Origin: a sulfur-oxidizing endosymbiont of Gigantopelta aegis
Lineage (GTDB): Bacteria; Pseudomonadota; Gammaproteobacteria; GRL18
NCBI RefSeq assembly: GCF_016097415.1
Contig: NZ_JAEHGE010000001.1
Coordinates: 2,095,157 to 2,159,156, forward strand
Direction: 5' to 3'
Length of the DNA: 64,000 bases
The notes under the pieces were generated by a model. That model searched no databases. It worked only from the letters and a program-made list of their open reading frames with translations, and was not told where the DNA came from. The translations under genes were made by a program, and so were the position numbers. Positions 8,944 through 17,546 of the stretch are shown in pieces (within the stretch, counting starts at the first letter, position 1; the number at the start of each line of letters is the position of its first letter).

Positions 8944-9805
8944 TTAAGCTATTTCCTGCTGTATTTCATAATCGACTGGTGACAAATAATCATTAGCCGA
9001 ATGAAGTCGCTCCCGATTATAAAATACCTCAATATATTCAAATATTGCCTGCTTTGCTTCTACTCTGGTTTTGAATCGACAATGGTGCGTCAATTCAGTT
9101 TTCAAACTATGAAAGAAGCTCTCTGATACAGCATTGTCCCAGCAATTTCCTTTGCGGCTCATAGACTGAATTATGTTATGATCCGACAATATTTTTCTAT
9201 GACTATCAGAGGCATATTGGCTACCTCGGTCAGTATGCCAAAGCAATCCATCCATTGGTTTACGCTTCCATATGGCCATCAGTAAAGCATCATTGACTAG
9301 CTTGGCTTTCATTCGCTCATCCATCGACCAGCCAACAATTTGCCTAGAGAATAAGTCAATGACAACCGCTAAATATAACCAGCCTTCCTTGGTGGCAATA
9401 TAGGTAATATCACCCACATAGTAGCGATCAGGTTGAGAGACAGTAAACTCTCTTTCCAGTAAATTTGGAGATATACGCTTATTATGCTTGGAATTAGTCG
9501 TCGCTTTAAAGCGTCTCTTCGTTTTACAAAACAAACCGGCTTTTTTCATTAATCGACCAATTCTCCGGCGGCTTATATGAACGCCTTTTTCAGCCAGTTT
9601 TCTTTTAAGACGACGGGTTCCATAAGTCTTGCGACTGTCTTCAAACAGTTTTTTAGCTGCTCAGTAAGCGCTTCATTTTCTTTCTCTCTATCCGTTTTAG
9701 GAGAGCTAACCCAATCATAATAGCAACTACGGAAACATCCATAAAACGGCACAGAATCGTTACCGGGTAATCTTTAGCCTGATCAGTTATCCATGCGTAC
9801 TTCAC
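8944..9805 (-). pseudogene. IS-A copy 2 OrfB transposase, frameshifted
   Basis: Starting from the GTG at 9805 the frame is lost at an A-run (CTAAAAAACTG, one A fewer than in copy 3). The DDE half (9549-8944) is identical in protein sequence to copies 1 and 3 and retains all three acidic residues. The lesion differs from copy 1, which additionally lacks five bases upstream. Confidence 0.85.
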
Positions 9806-10103
9806 AAAGTTTCCCTTGCAAAGTACGCTGTGGCCTTTTTAATAAATCACGCTCCTGAATCACTTTTGCCAATTCTTTTTTCAGACGTTTTACTTCATCA
9901 TAAATGTGTTCATCACTTCTATTGGCTACCGTCTTCACCGGTTTGGAATATTTACTGATCCAGGTATGTAGAGTATTTACATTAACACCTAGCTCCCTGG
10001 CAGTCTGAGAAACGGGTTGATCCGTCTCATTAGCTAATTTGACAGCTGATTCTTTAAATTCTGATGTATAGCTTTTTATTCGGTTTTTTGTTTGATCATT
10101 CAT
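9783..10103 (-). CDS. IS-A copy 2 OrfA
   Basis: A 106-residue HTH protein differing from copy 1 by only a few residues (NRIKSY in place of PNKSY near the N-terminus, QPVSQ for QSVSQ). It is an intact reading frame preceded by the same leader. Its partner OrfB is broken, so it could at most act as a regulator or inhibitor of transposition. Confidence 0.83.
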   Translation of the reverse strand: MNDQTKNRIKSYTSEFKESAVKLANETDQPVSQTARELGVNVNTLHTWISKYSKPVKTVANRSDEHIYDEVKRLKKELAKVIQERDLLKRPQRTLQGKLCEVRMDN

Positions 10104-10169
10104 TTTAGGTCACACTTTTTATCTTTTAGTTATTTTAAGTTGTGTGTCCGGTTAAGTATAGCCACATTA

Positions 10170-10544
10170 GTATACCAAGGCGATTAGCCGAGTGAGCAGT
10201 CAATATGATATCCCAAGTGATCTATTAGCGGCATTAATTCGCACAGAGTCAAATTATTATTCTCAGGCTGTGTCACATAAAAATGCGATTGGGCCTACAC
10301 AAATTATTGCCAAATATTGGAAGAAGGATTGTGCCGCTGATCTGTTTAATATTGATAACAACATTCAATGTGCAGCAATTATCCTTACCCGCTATAAAAA
10401 AGTTGCCGAAACGACTGGGATTGTACTTTAGCTATGTATAATGTTGGGCCAAGAAATTATTATAAAAAGAATAAATTCTATCAACGAGCAGGGATGCGTT
10501 ATTTGTTGAAGATAAATAAGAATTTAAAGTTGTTAAATGGTTAA
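10170..10544 (+). pseudogene. Lytic transglycosylase (SLT domain), 5' truncated and frameshifted
   Basis: The frame is open from the IS-A edge: AISRVSSQYDIPSDLLAALIRTESNY contains the catalytic Glu in RTES, followed by AVSHKNAIGPTQI, both hallmarks of Slt70/MltC-like goose-type lysozyme folds. At about 10416 one T seems to be missing (GAAACGACTGGG), shifting the frame. The rest, WDCTLAMYNVGPRNYYKKN, is readable in the next frame to the stop at 10544. The signal peptide and N-terminus are gone. Confidence 0.8.
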
Positions 10545-10704
10545 ACTATTTGTAAGCACTTTTAATAAAACAGCTAATTTTTTCTATAAATGTCTAGTCT
10601 ATTCAATTACTACATCTAATAAACAGCTATATTGGTTTCTCAATCAATAGATGTATTTGTGAAAACTTCCCTTAAATTTCTTAATCAGATTAGGTTATTT
10701 CTAT

Positions 10705-12228
10705 ATGCTTTTTAAACAATTATCTCTGCTATTAGTCATTTTTCTTCTGTCTGCCAATTATGTTTTAGCTGCTAATTACCCACTCGAAATTACCCAACCT
10801 CAGGCTGGTCTGGATATAAAAATCGTTTTTACAAGGCCTATCCTGGACTTGAATATAATGTAAGACTGGCGGTCATTGGTGGTGAATATCCCTATCGATA
10901 TAAGTTGCTAACAGCACCATCAGGCATGAATATTGATAATAAAGGGGTTATTAGTTGGCCTAGACCTGAGGCATCGCTTATTGCTTATCCTGTCAGTGTT
11001 GAAGTGCTTGATGCCGAAGCAAATAAGACCCGTGTTGCCTGGACAATTTTAGTGACGAGTAATGGTTTTCGATTTATTGATGCTGTGAATGGTCAATCGT
11101 CTCTTAATGGTGGAGATGGCAGTATAAATAAGCCATGGAAAAGTATGAAGGATATGTACGGAGGCAATGACTATGACTCTAAATATACGCAAGCATTTGC
11201 GGGTGAATTTATTTATTGGAAAACTGGCAGCTATGCAATGGATGCCTTCACCGAAAATAACGGCATGAGAACACCGTTCAGTAATAGAAAGCCAATGGTT
11301 TGGCTTGCCTACCCCGATGAAAAACCCATTATAGACTTGGGGCTTGCCTATATTTCTATTTATGGGGGAGGAGATAATGCTTATTTTGACGGTTTAGAGT
11401 TCAATCTCAATTCCAATAGCCGGGGAATGGGCGTGCAAATTACATCGTCATCCAATAATGTGACGTTTCGCAGGAATAAATTTTATGGTCTGACGACGGG
11501 CTATATTGGTGGAAATAATTCAATGATTTTTATATCAAAAAATAAAGATGGGAGTAACTGGTTATTTCAGGATAATGAAATGTATGACGTTAATAATGGT
11601 TATGGTATTTTAGGCTATTATGCAAAAAAAAAGTACTGATAGAAAATAACGTATTTCATGAGCTTGGTGGTCATCCCATTGGTCCCAAGATGGGGACTAA
11701 TATGTGGTTTGTTCGTGCTAACTATTTATACAATAATCCAAGTAATAGTATAAACGTGCAATATTATAGTGGCAGTCTCGGTAGTGGCGACATAGAAATA
11801 TCCTATAATTTTGTTGATGTGGGCGGAGGGCGTGTAAGAATTAATAGCAACCAAGCGGCAAGTGGCGGGCCAATGTACATGTTCCGTAATACTTTTCTGG
11901 ATGAAGTTCAGCAAAATAAAGTGACTGTCGATAATGGTCAATTTTACTGGTATAACAATGTGATTATCAATGATTTGCCTTATCCAGATAAAATTCAATT
12001 ACGAAATATTGAAACCCCGGAACGTCTTAATCTTACGGATAACCTGACGGGGAATATGTCAATAATATCGTTGACTCAGAAGGAAACCTGACTCCTGCGT
12101 TCAGTTCGTTTGTCGGGCAGCGTGGTCATCAACTCAGTCCTGTTAATGAGGTAAAAGTCCTCGATATTAATCGTGCAATCGTACCACTTATTATTCTTCG
12201 CAGTGGTCGATATCAAAGTCAGCCTTAA
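10705..12228 (+). pseudogene. Secreted Ig-like plus parallel beta-helix protein, three frameshifts
   Basis: The ATG at 10705 opens a clear signal peptide (MLFKQLSLLLVIFLLSANYVLA). Next comes an Ig/cadherin-like segment (LTAPSGMNIDNKGVISWPRPE), then many beta-helix-type repeats (NNVTFRRNKFYGL, NWLFQDNEMYDV, MYMFRNTFLDEV). Each of three breaks can be repaired by one base: an A in GATATAAAAATCG (about 10822), an A in the 9-A run at about 11623-11632, and a T in GGGAATATGTC (about 12057). Repaired, the product would be about 508 residues. Substrate is unknown; such folds are common in polysaccharide lyases and surface proteins. Confidence 0.75.
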
Positions 12229-12491
12229 TTTGTTATTTGTTTTTCTCAATTCCCATAATTTGTAAATCTATTGAATTTCTGCTTCAAAATCGCTCAAAAG
12301 GCATTTATTAATGTCTTCCATCTTTTTGTCACGAAATTTCTTCATTTTAAAGACATTTATCAATATATTTTAAAATAAATTCTTATATTTTATTAAAATT
12401 TTACCTTTTTATTAATCTTGTCTAAACTTAATAAATTCTATGCCGATAAATTTTATGAGCTGTCAGGTATATTTTGAGGTATTAGAGGTTT

Positions 12492-12671
12492 AATCCTAAA
12501 AAATCAGTTGAACCTACTGCGACCGCCTTATGCACTGAATCTTAAGGATTTTCCAGAACATTTTGACTTCACCCGTAGGGTGACTACGAATAAAGCCAAA
12601 ATAACCTGTAAAACCCTTAATCTTCAGCACCTAAGTCGCTCTCGCTACGATTCAACTGATTATTTTAGGTT
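12492..12671 (+). repeat. 180-bp hairpin-forming repeat, copy 2
   Basis: Same length as copy 1 (836-1015). Outer arms here are CCTAAAAAATCAGTTGAA and TTCAACTGATTATTTTAGG, which differ from copy 1 but again pair with each other. In the inner stem, TTAAGGATTTT faces AAAACCCTTAA, again changed on both sides. The apical block with CACCCGTAGGGTG is unchanged. It lies in an otherwise gene-free, AT-rich interval (12229-12763). Confidence 0.85.
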
Positions 12672-12763
12672 AATAAAGGTAATCATCTTGGCAGATTACC
12701 CTTGTATTTTAATCAGTAAATAAATGAGTGCATAAAGCACTTAATGTTCAAGGAGAGCATTGT

Positions 12764-13253
12764 ATGAAATTAATACGTGACATAAATCTGTTATTCCTAG
12801 TGTTTATTTTTTTCCAGTTCATTGCTTTATGCTGAATCAGATGCTGAATTTCCTAAGGGCTGGGACTCTTGGCCAATACATCATTCGGGTACTATTTTAG
12901 GCAAAGAAACGACAATTCCTACGGACTTACCGCCTATTGTTATTGAAACAATGAAAACTTATAACTGGATTAATGATGGTAAAGGATCGGCTTATAATCT
13001 GCGCATCAATCCGGATCAAACGCTTGGTGATTATAAAGATGGGCCAACAGGTGTATTAGAGTTAGTTGATATCAAAGCTTTGCTAGTGACGGAACATTTA
13101 GTGGGCGAGCCACAATACGGTGTTTTTACTTATGATGGTAAAGATATATCGGATGCTCACCCTTCTTTAAATCCGAGTACTTGTACAACCTGTCATACAG
13201 GTTATGGTGATGCGTGTATTACGGGTGTGTGTACAAAAAATAAGGTCAATTAA
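12764..13253 (+). pseudogene. Secreted mono-haem c-type protein, frameshifted in the signal peptide
   Basis: A strong AAGGAGAG precedes the ATG at 12764. The signal peptide MKLIRDINLLFLVFIFF continues as SSSLLYAES only if one T is added to the T-run at 12807-12813. The mature part (about 140 residues) has a single CTTCH haem-c motif near the C-terminus, flanked by NPST and by further cysteines (DACITGVC). WPIHHSGTILGKE and YGVFTYDGKDIS could suit a small periplasmic cytochrome, perhaps P460-like, but I cannot assign a family. If the missing T is a sequencing error the gene is intact. Confidence 0.65.
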
Positions 13254-13267
13254 GAGTGTAAATTATT

Positions 13268-13761
13268 ATGGCTATAAAACAATCTATCACAATTAATAAG
13301 GCAGTAACTTTATTGCCTATTCTGATCTTGATCGTGGTCAGTTTAGTGCAGGGTTATATTCGTTATTCTCATGATATTGAAACCGCCATAAACCATCGGG
13401 TTGAGTTGGCAAAAGTATCAGCTCAGCCTATTCTTAATTTAATGAATCGTTCTGTAGGTGGGGGCAATTATGCTAACCTTCAGGATGTGGAAGCTCTGAA
13501 TCTGTTTAAAGCTAATAAAGACATTGATTTTTTTTCTGTACAAGGAAAAACAGATGCTCAAGGTAAAGACTTTGCTGCCTTGTATGATGCTAAAAGTCAG
13601 ATTTTATATCGAACCATTTATTCTGACGATTATCTTTCCAGTCGTCAGAAAAAATTAGAAAAAATTGATGCGACCTTAAAGACGTTGCCTCAAGGACATG
13701 TCTCAGATCGAAATAGAATATTTTTGAATATTATCTTAACTGAGAGGGAGTTTGATCAACA
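13268..13761 (+). pseudogene. Methyl-accepting chemotaxis protein, 5' half
   Basis: After MAIKQSITINKAVTL a membrane helix (about residues 14-30) and a periplasmic sensor region (ETAINHRVELAKVSAQPILNL ... FFSVQGKTDAQGKDFAALYD) are present. The frame runs into an IS66-like insertion after LNIILTER. The continuation REVTEIMPMTL is found on the other side at 15465. Ligand unknown; it follows the haem protein by 14 bp. Confidence 0.75.
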
Positions 13762-15450
13762 CAGGGCAAACTAAAGAGCCTTAAAAAGCCATGATACAAT
13801 TGTTTTATTGAAAACAACCTGTATTGATTATAGTGAAAAATTACCTCCAATTCCAGAGATACCTGAAGAAGAAAAGACACCGGTAGTCCGATTACTCCTT
13901 GCTTTCATGGAGCAACAACAGGAAATCATTCAAAACCAACAGGTTGAAATCGATGCCCTTAAAACAGAAGTTGCTAAGCTTAAAAAGCTACCTCCAAAGC
14001 CTAAAATAAGAGCCAGTAAATTGCCAAAGGATGATGACAATGATAATCCGACAGGTCATTCAGGAAGCAAGAAAAACAACTCAGGAAATGGGACTAGTAA
14101 AAGTCGTAAACGAAAGAAGAAATTGGCTATTCATAAAACCACCGTTATCAAACCAGATAACCTGCCAGAACATTCACGTTTTTTAGGGTATCAGGATTAT
14201 TTTGTTCAGGAGCTGCTGATTAAGCCTTTCAATACTCGTTATCGATTGGCTCGCTATAAAACACCCGATGGTGATACCTGTATAGGAAAATTGAGCTTTG
14301 ATACACATATAGGACATTTTGGCCATACATTACAGAGTTATATCGTTTATCAATATTATCACCAGAGAGTGACTCAGCCATTGATAATACAACAATTAAC
14401 AGAATTAGGTTTTGATATTTCAACGGGTCAGATCAATGAGATTTTAATCCATGACAAAGACCATTTTCATACTGAAAAAAATACATTGCTAACTGCCGGT
14501 ATCAACAATAGTACTTATATCCATGTTGATGATACGGGTAGTCGTCATGATGGAAAGAATGGTTATTGTACTCACGTTGGCAATGAAACCTTTGCCTGGT
14601 TTTCAAGTACTCGATATAAGAGCCGGATTAATTTTCTACAATTGTTACGAGGTGCTGCTGTTGATTATACGCTCAACGATGCAGCACTTGATTATATGAG
14701 AGCAGAAAAATTACCTCACAAGCCATTGAGCGTTATTGAACAAAGTCATCAGACTTGCTTTGATAATGAAGAAGCCTGGAAATACTATCTGCAGAACAAT
14801 AGTATCATAACACAACGGCATGTTCGCATTGCCACAGAAGGCGCTTTACTGGGGGCATTAATTAACAGTGGCTTTCCAAGTGATTTGGTGATTGTGAGTG
14901 ATGATGCAGACAATTTGATATTTTGTTGCACGCATTATGTTGGATACATGCAGACAGAGTGAGTGTTTCAGCGGATACTACCACTCAATGAGCGACATGA
15001 TAAAGAACTGAACTGGGTACATACTCAGATTTGGGAACTATTTTATGATCTCAAACAATATAAACTTGAGCCAGATGATCCGTTGAAGTCAGCGATTGCT
15101 GAACATTTTGATGAATTGTGCCGGACTAAAACAAGCTTTGAAACGTTGAATCAGGCACTGAAACGATTGGCAAGAAATAAAACAGAATTACTGCTGGTAT
15201 TGGAACGGCCTGATATTCCTCTTCATAATAATTTGAGTGAAAATGATATTCGAGAATATGTTATTAAGCGTAAAATTAGTGGTAGTACACGCTCAAAGGA
15301 TGGGCAACTTTGCAGAGATACCTTTGTCAGTTTAAAGAAAACTTGTTTGAAACAAGGAATTTCATTCTGGGATTTTATTAATGACCGGATCAGCAAGAGA
15401 AATTTGATCCCATATCTGCCTGAGTTGCTGAAAGGTAAAGTTTGTGCTGT
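13762..15450 (+). mobile_element. IS66-family element (transposase-only type) within the chemoreceptor gene
   Basis: A single long transposase frame, without the small tnpA/tnpB genes of classic IS66, splits the chemoreceptor. CAGGGCAAACT near 13762 and AGTTTGTGCTG ending near 15449 are partly complementary and may be the termini. No clear 8-bp target duplication is seen, so the boundaries are approximate. Confidence 0.75.
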
Positions 15451-15454
15451 TTAA
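13808..15454 (+). pseudogene. IS66-family transposase (TnpC), internal stop
   Basis: The N-terminal part has a coiled coil and a Lys/Ser-rich linker, then the IS66 zinc-ribbon/HTH region and a DDE core with HVDDTGSRHDGKNGYCTH. The C-terminal part has ERPDIPLHNNLSENDIREYV. An in-frame TGA at 14960-14962 separates 384 and 163 residues. Near it, the expected LCWIHADR motif is readable only in a different frame (TTATGTTGGATACATGCAG). This implies two indels that together restore the frame but scramble the motif, leaving the enzyme dead. Confidence 0.8.
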
Positions 15455-16050
15455 ATGCACAGACGAGAAGTTACTGAAATAATGCCTATGACACTGATAT
15501 TATTAGTGATTGCAGTTGTTGCCGTCTTGTTTGTGGCAAGAAGTATTAATGTCCCCCTCAATACAATGATTAAGACCGTTCAGGACGTTGAAAATGAATC
15601 TGATCTGAGCAAGCGTGTAGGACTTTCTCATGTATTAGAGCTAAATCAATTAGCGAATGCTTTTAATAGTATGTTAATAAAATTTCAAAGTATTATTGCG
15701 GATGCCTCTCAGGTATCTGTGACGACAACGAATGCAGCAGAGAAAATGGTGGCCATTTCAGAACAAGGGAGTAGTCATTTACAAGAGCAGCAGGAGCAAG
15801 TTAGTTCGGTGAGTCGTTCAATGGATGAAATGACTGAGGCCGTTGGCCATGTGACAGAAACAATCACAGAGGCTGTAAATATTGCTGAGAGTGCACATCA
15901 GTCAGCAAAACAAGGTCATACAGTGGTGCAACAGTCCATTGAAAAAATTAATCAGGTGTCAGTTATGCTGAACAGGTGGCAGAATTAGGACAGTCTTTAG
16001 AGAGTTCTTCAGAAAGCCTTGAAGATATTGTAGGTCAATTTAAATTGTAA
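15451..16050 (+). pseudogene. Methyl-accepting chemotaxis protein, 3' part with internal deletion
   Basis: From REVTEIMPMTL a second membrane helix (ILLVIAVVAVLFVARSI) leads into a HAMP domain (INVPLNTMIKTVQDVENESDLSKRV) and the start of the signalling coiled coil. At about 15960 the frame breaks. The tail AEQVAELGQSLESSSESLEDIVGQFKL is in another frame and ends at 16050. The conserved hairpin tip (the E-rich CheA/CheW-binding region) is absent, so roughly 100 or more residues were deleted. Confidence 0.75.
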
Positions 16051-16110
16051 CTATCAATGAAAAAGCTACCAGGACTGATGACAATTGTTTTTGAGCTAAA
16101 TTAACAAAAT

Positions 16111-16928
16111 TTAAACTAAAACACCTGCTAAAATTTCTCTTTTTTTCCCTAATCCAGGTGCTTTTTTCATCTTAAAGCCTGCTTCAATAAGTCCACGACG
16201 CACGATGCCTGCTGAAGTGAATGTACTCATCGTTGTACCTGTCCGGCTAAGTTTAGCCAGTGCATCAAATAAGTTGTCTTGCCACATATCCGGATTTTTT
16301 GCCGGAGCAAAGCCATCCAGAAACCAGGCATCTATTCTGTGTTGATAAAGAGTGGAAGGATTATCTGCCAAGTCTTTTAAGGCTTTAGTGGCATCATCAA
16401 TTATGAGGTGTAAATGAATTCGTCCATCGAATAATGTGATTGAATTATTGTATTTAGATGGCACTTGATGGCTGGAATAGTGTAAAGCAAGTTCCTGACA
16501 GAGGTATCCAAGTTGCGGCCATGATTTTTCAAAAACTTGGTATACACGTTCTAGTTGCATTGTGCTGAGGGGGTATTTCTCTATGGCAGTGTAATTTAAA
16601 CTGCAATTTTCATTACAATATTGTAAAAAATGATAGGCTGTAACGAGAAAATTTAAGCCCGTACCAAAGCCTGTTTCTCCAATGTGGATGGTGGGTTGCT
16701 GGGTGACTGATTTGTGGTGAGTTAATAAGTTGAGATCAATAAATCTTTGGGGAAAGCCATTTTGTTTTAAAAATACATACTCAGTTTCTTGTAAACCACC
16801 CTCAGTAGAAAAATAAAAATCCTGAAATTGATCTGAAAAGGGTTCACCACTGTCTAGCCAGGTTATTTGAGCCTTGTTGTTGATGGCTGAGTTGTTGATG
16901 ATTGAGTTTTTAATAAAGTATTTTCCAT
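16111..16928 (-). pseudogene. mnmD: tRNA 5-aminomethyl-2-thiouridine methyltransferase domain (MnmD/MnmC N-terminal), one frameshift
   Basis: This methyltransferase performs the last step of mnm5U34 synthesis in tRNA. From the ATG at 16928 the frame gives MENTLLKTQSSTTQ and stops after AGGCTCAAATAACC; adding one A gives ITWLDSGEPFSDQFQDFYFS and an open frame to 16111. SAM-binding (HIGETGFGTGLNFL) and catalytic segments (WFLDGFAPAKNPDMW, TFTSAGIVRRGL) are intact. The length matches the methyltransferase domain alone, without the MnmC oxidase domain. Either a genuine lesion or a base-call error. Confidence 0.8.
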
Positions 16929-17130
16929 ATAGCTTATATAACTTATTGATAGTGATTATTCTACCTCAAGCCAACAAAGATGTCAGATAATACATTAATG
17001 ATAACTGAGTCACATTACTGCTTATTAATATAAATGGGATGTTATGAAATATATTTTTTTTAACTGGGTTTTGTTTTAAATATTTGATTTAAAAGGAATA
17101 ATATATTTTTTCTTGAGGTTCAATAATTTC

Positions 17131-17161
17131 TTGAGTGGTGAGCAGATACAAACCCTATAAT
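17131..17161 (+). promoter_or_regulatory. Predicted sigma70 promoter of the CsrB-like RNA
   Basis: TTGAGT (17131-17136) and a perfect TATAAT (17156-17161) are 19 bp apart, which is long but tolerated. The predicted start is about 17168. No open reading frame follows; the GGA-rich region and a terminator do. Confidence 0.5.
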
Positions 17162-17167
17162 ATAAAG

Positions 17168-17517
17168 GAGATCCCCGATTGCTGATAAAATTTACTCTGG
17201 TATCATATGCGCATGGATTAGGAAATCCAGCAAGGGAAGATGTAAGAAGGAACGATTAAGGATAGCAGGGTTGATGGATTGACCGCAGGCTGGATCAGCC
17301 TGGTAAGGAAGTAAGCATTGTTCTCGTTCGTGTCATTATGGATGAAGGTAGACATGAAATCGGATGGATTCGGAGTCATGTGACGAACAAACAATGTCTG
17401 ATCTCGTGCTTAGCATCTTTTTTAAAGTAGTCGCTTTTATGGCAATGGCTTTGAAAATGATGGCTAATTATTTGTAGATCGAAAAAGCGATAAGGCTTAG
17501 CCTTATCGCTTTTTTTT
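17168..17517 (+). ncRNA. Candidate CsrB/RsmZ-type small RNA (CsrA/RsmA-sequestering)
   Basis: About 350 nt without an ORF lie between a TATAAT box and a strong intrinsic terminator. From 17205 to 17375 there are 12 GGA trinucleotides, far more than the two or three expected by chance. Several sit in hairpin loops, the CsrA-binding configuration: TGGATT-AGGA-AATCCA at 17214, CAGGCT-GGATC-AGCCTG at 17286, and AATC-GGATG-GATT nested in ACATGA/TCATGT at 17352-17381. A longer stem pairs GCATTGTTCTCGTTCGTGTCA with TGACGAACAAACAATGTC. CsrB-family RNAs titrate CsrA and so control motility, biofilm and carbon storage. Length resembles E. coli CsrB. No sequence-level homology search was possible. Confidence 0.7.
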
Positions 17518-17518
17518 T
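17482..17518 (+). terminator. Strong Rho-independent terminator
   Basis: AAAAAGCGATAAGG pairs perfectly with CCTTATCGCTTTTT around the loop CTTAG, and a run of nine T follows. It ends the CsrB-like RNA. Its A-rich left flank means it may also serve the batD operon arriving from the other strand. Confidence 0.9.
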
Positions 17519-17546
17519 GCCTGCTGCTTTTTTAAATGCTATTTGT

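Larger units (their letters stand above)
8689..10169 (-). mobile_element. IS-A copy 2 (inverted relative to copy 1)
   Basis: Copy 2 lies on the minus strand, so copies 1 and 2 form a 1.3-kb inverted repeat around IS-B. Its terminus at the right (rc of TAATGTGGCT) is intact. At the left, a short copy 1 fragment (CATTACCGTTG) is fused directly to CTGTTTCAAGTG of copy 2, so the tips of both right ends were lost in a recombination or deletion. Confidence 0.88.

Noticed and set aside
5942-10169. Functional composite transposon
   Set aside because: Inner ends are damaged, both transposases are frameshifted, and the cargo is only another IS.
17168-17517. tmRNA, 6S RNA or riboswitch
   Set aside because: No tRNA-like ends or tag ORF, no large central bubble stem as in 6S, and no downstream gene on the same strand for a riboswitch; GGA-loop enrichment points to CsrB type.
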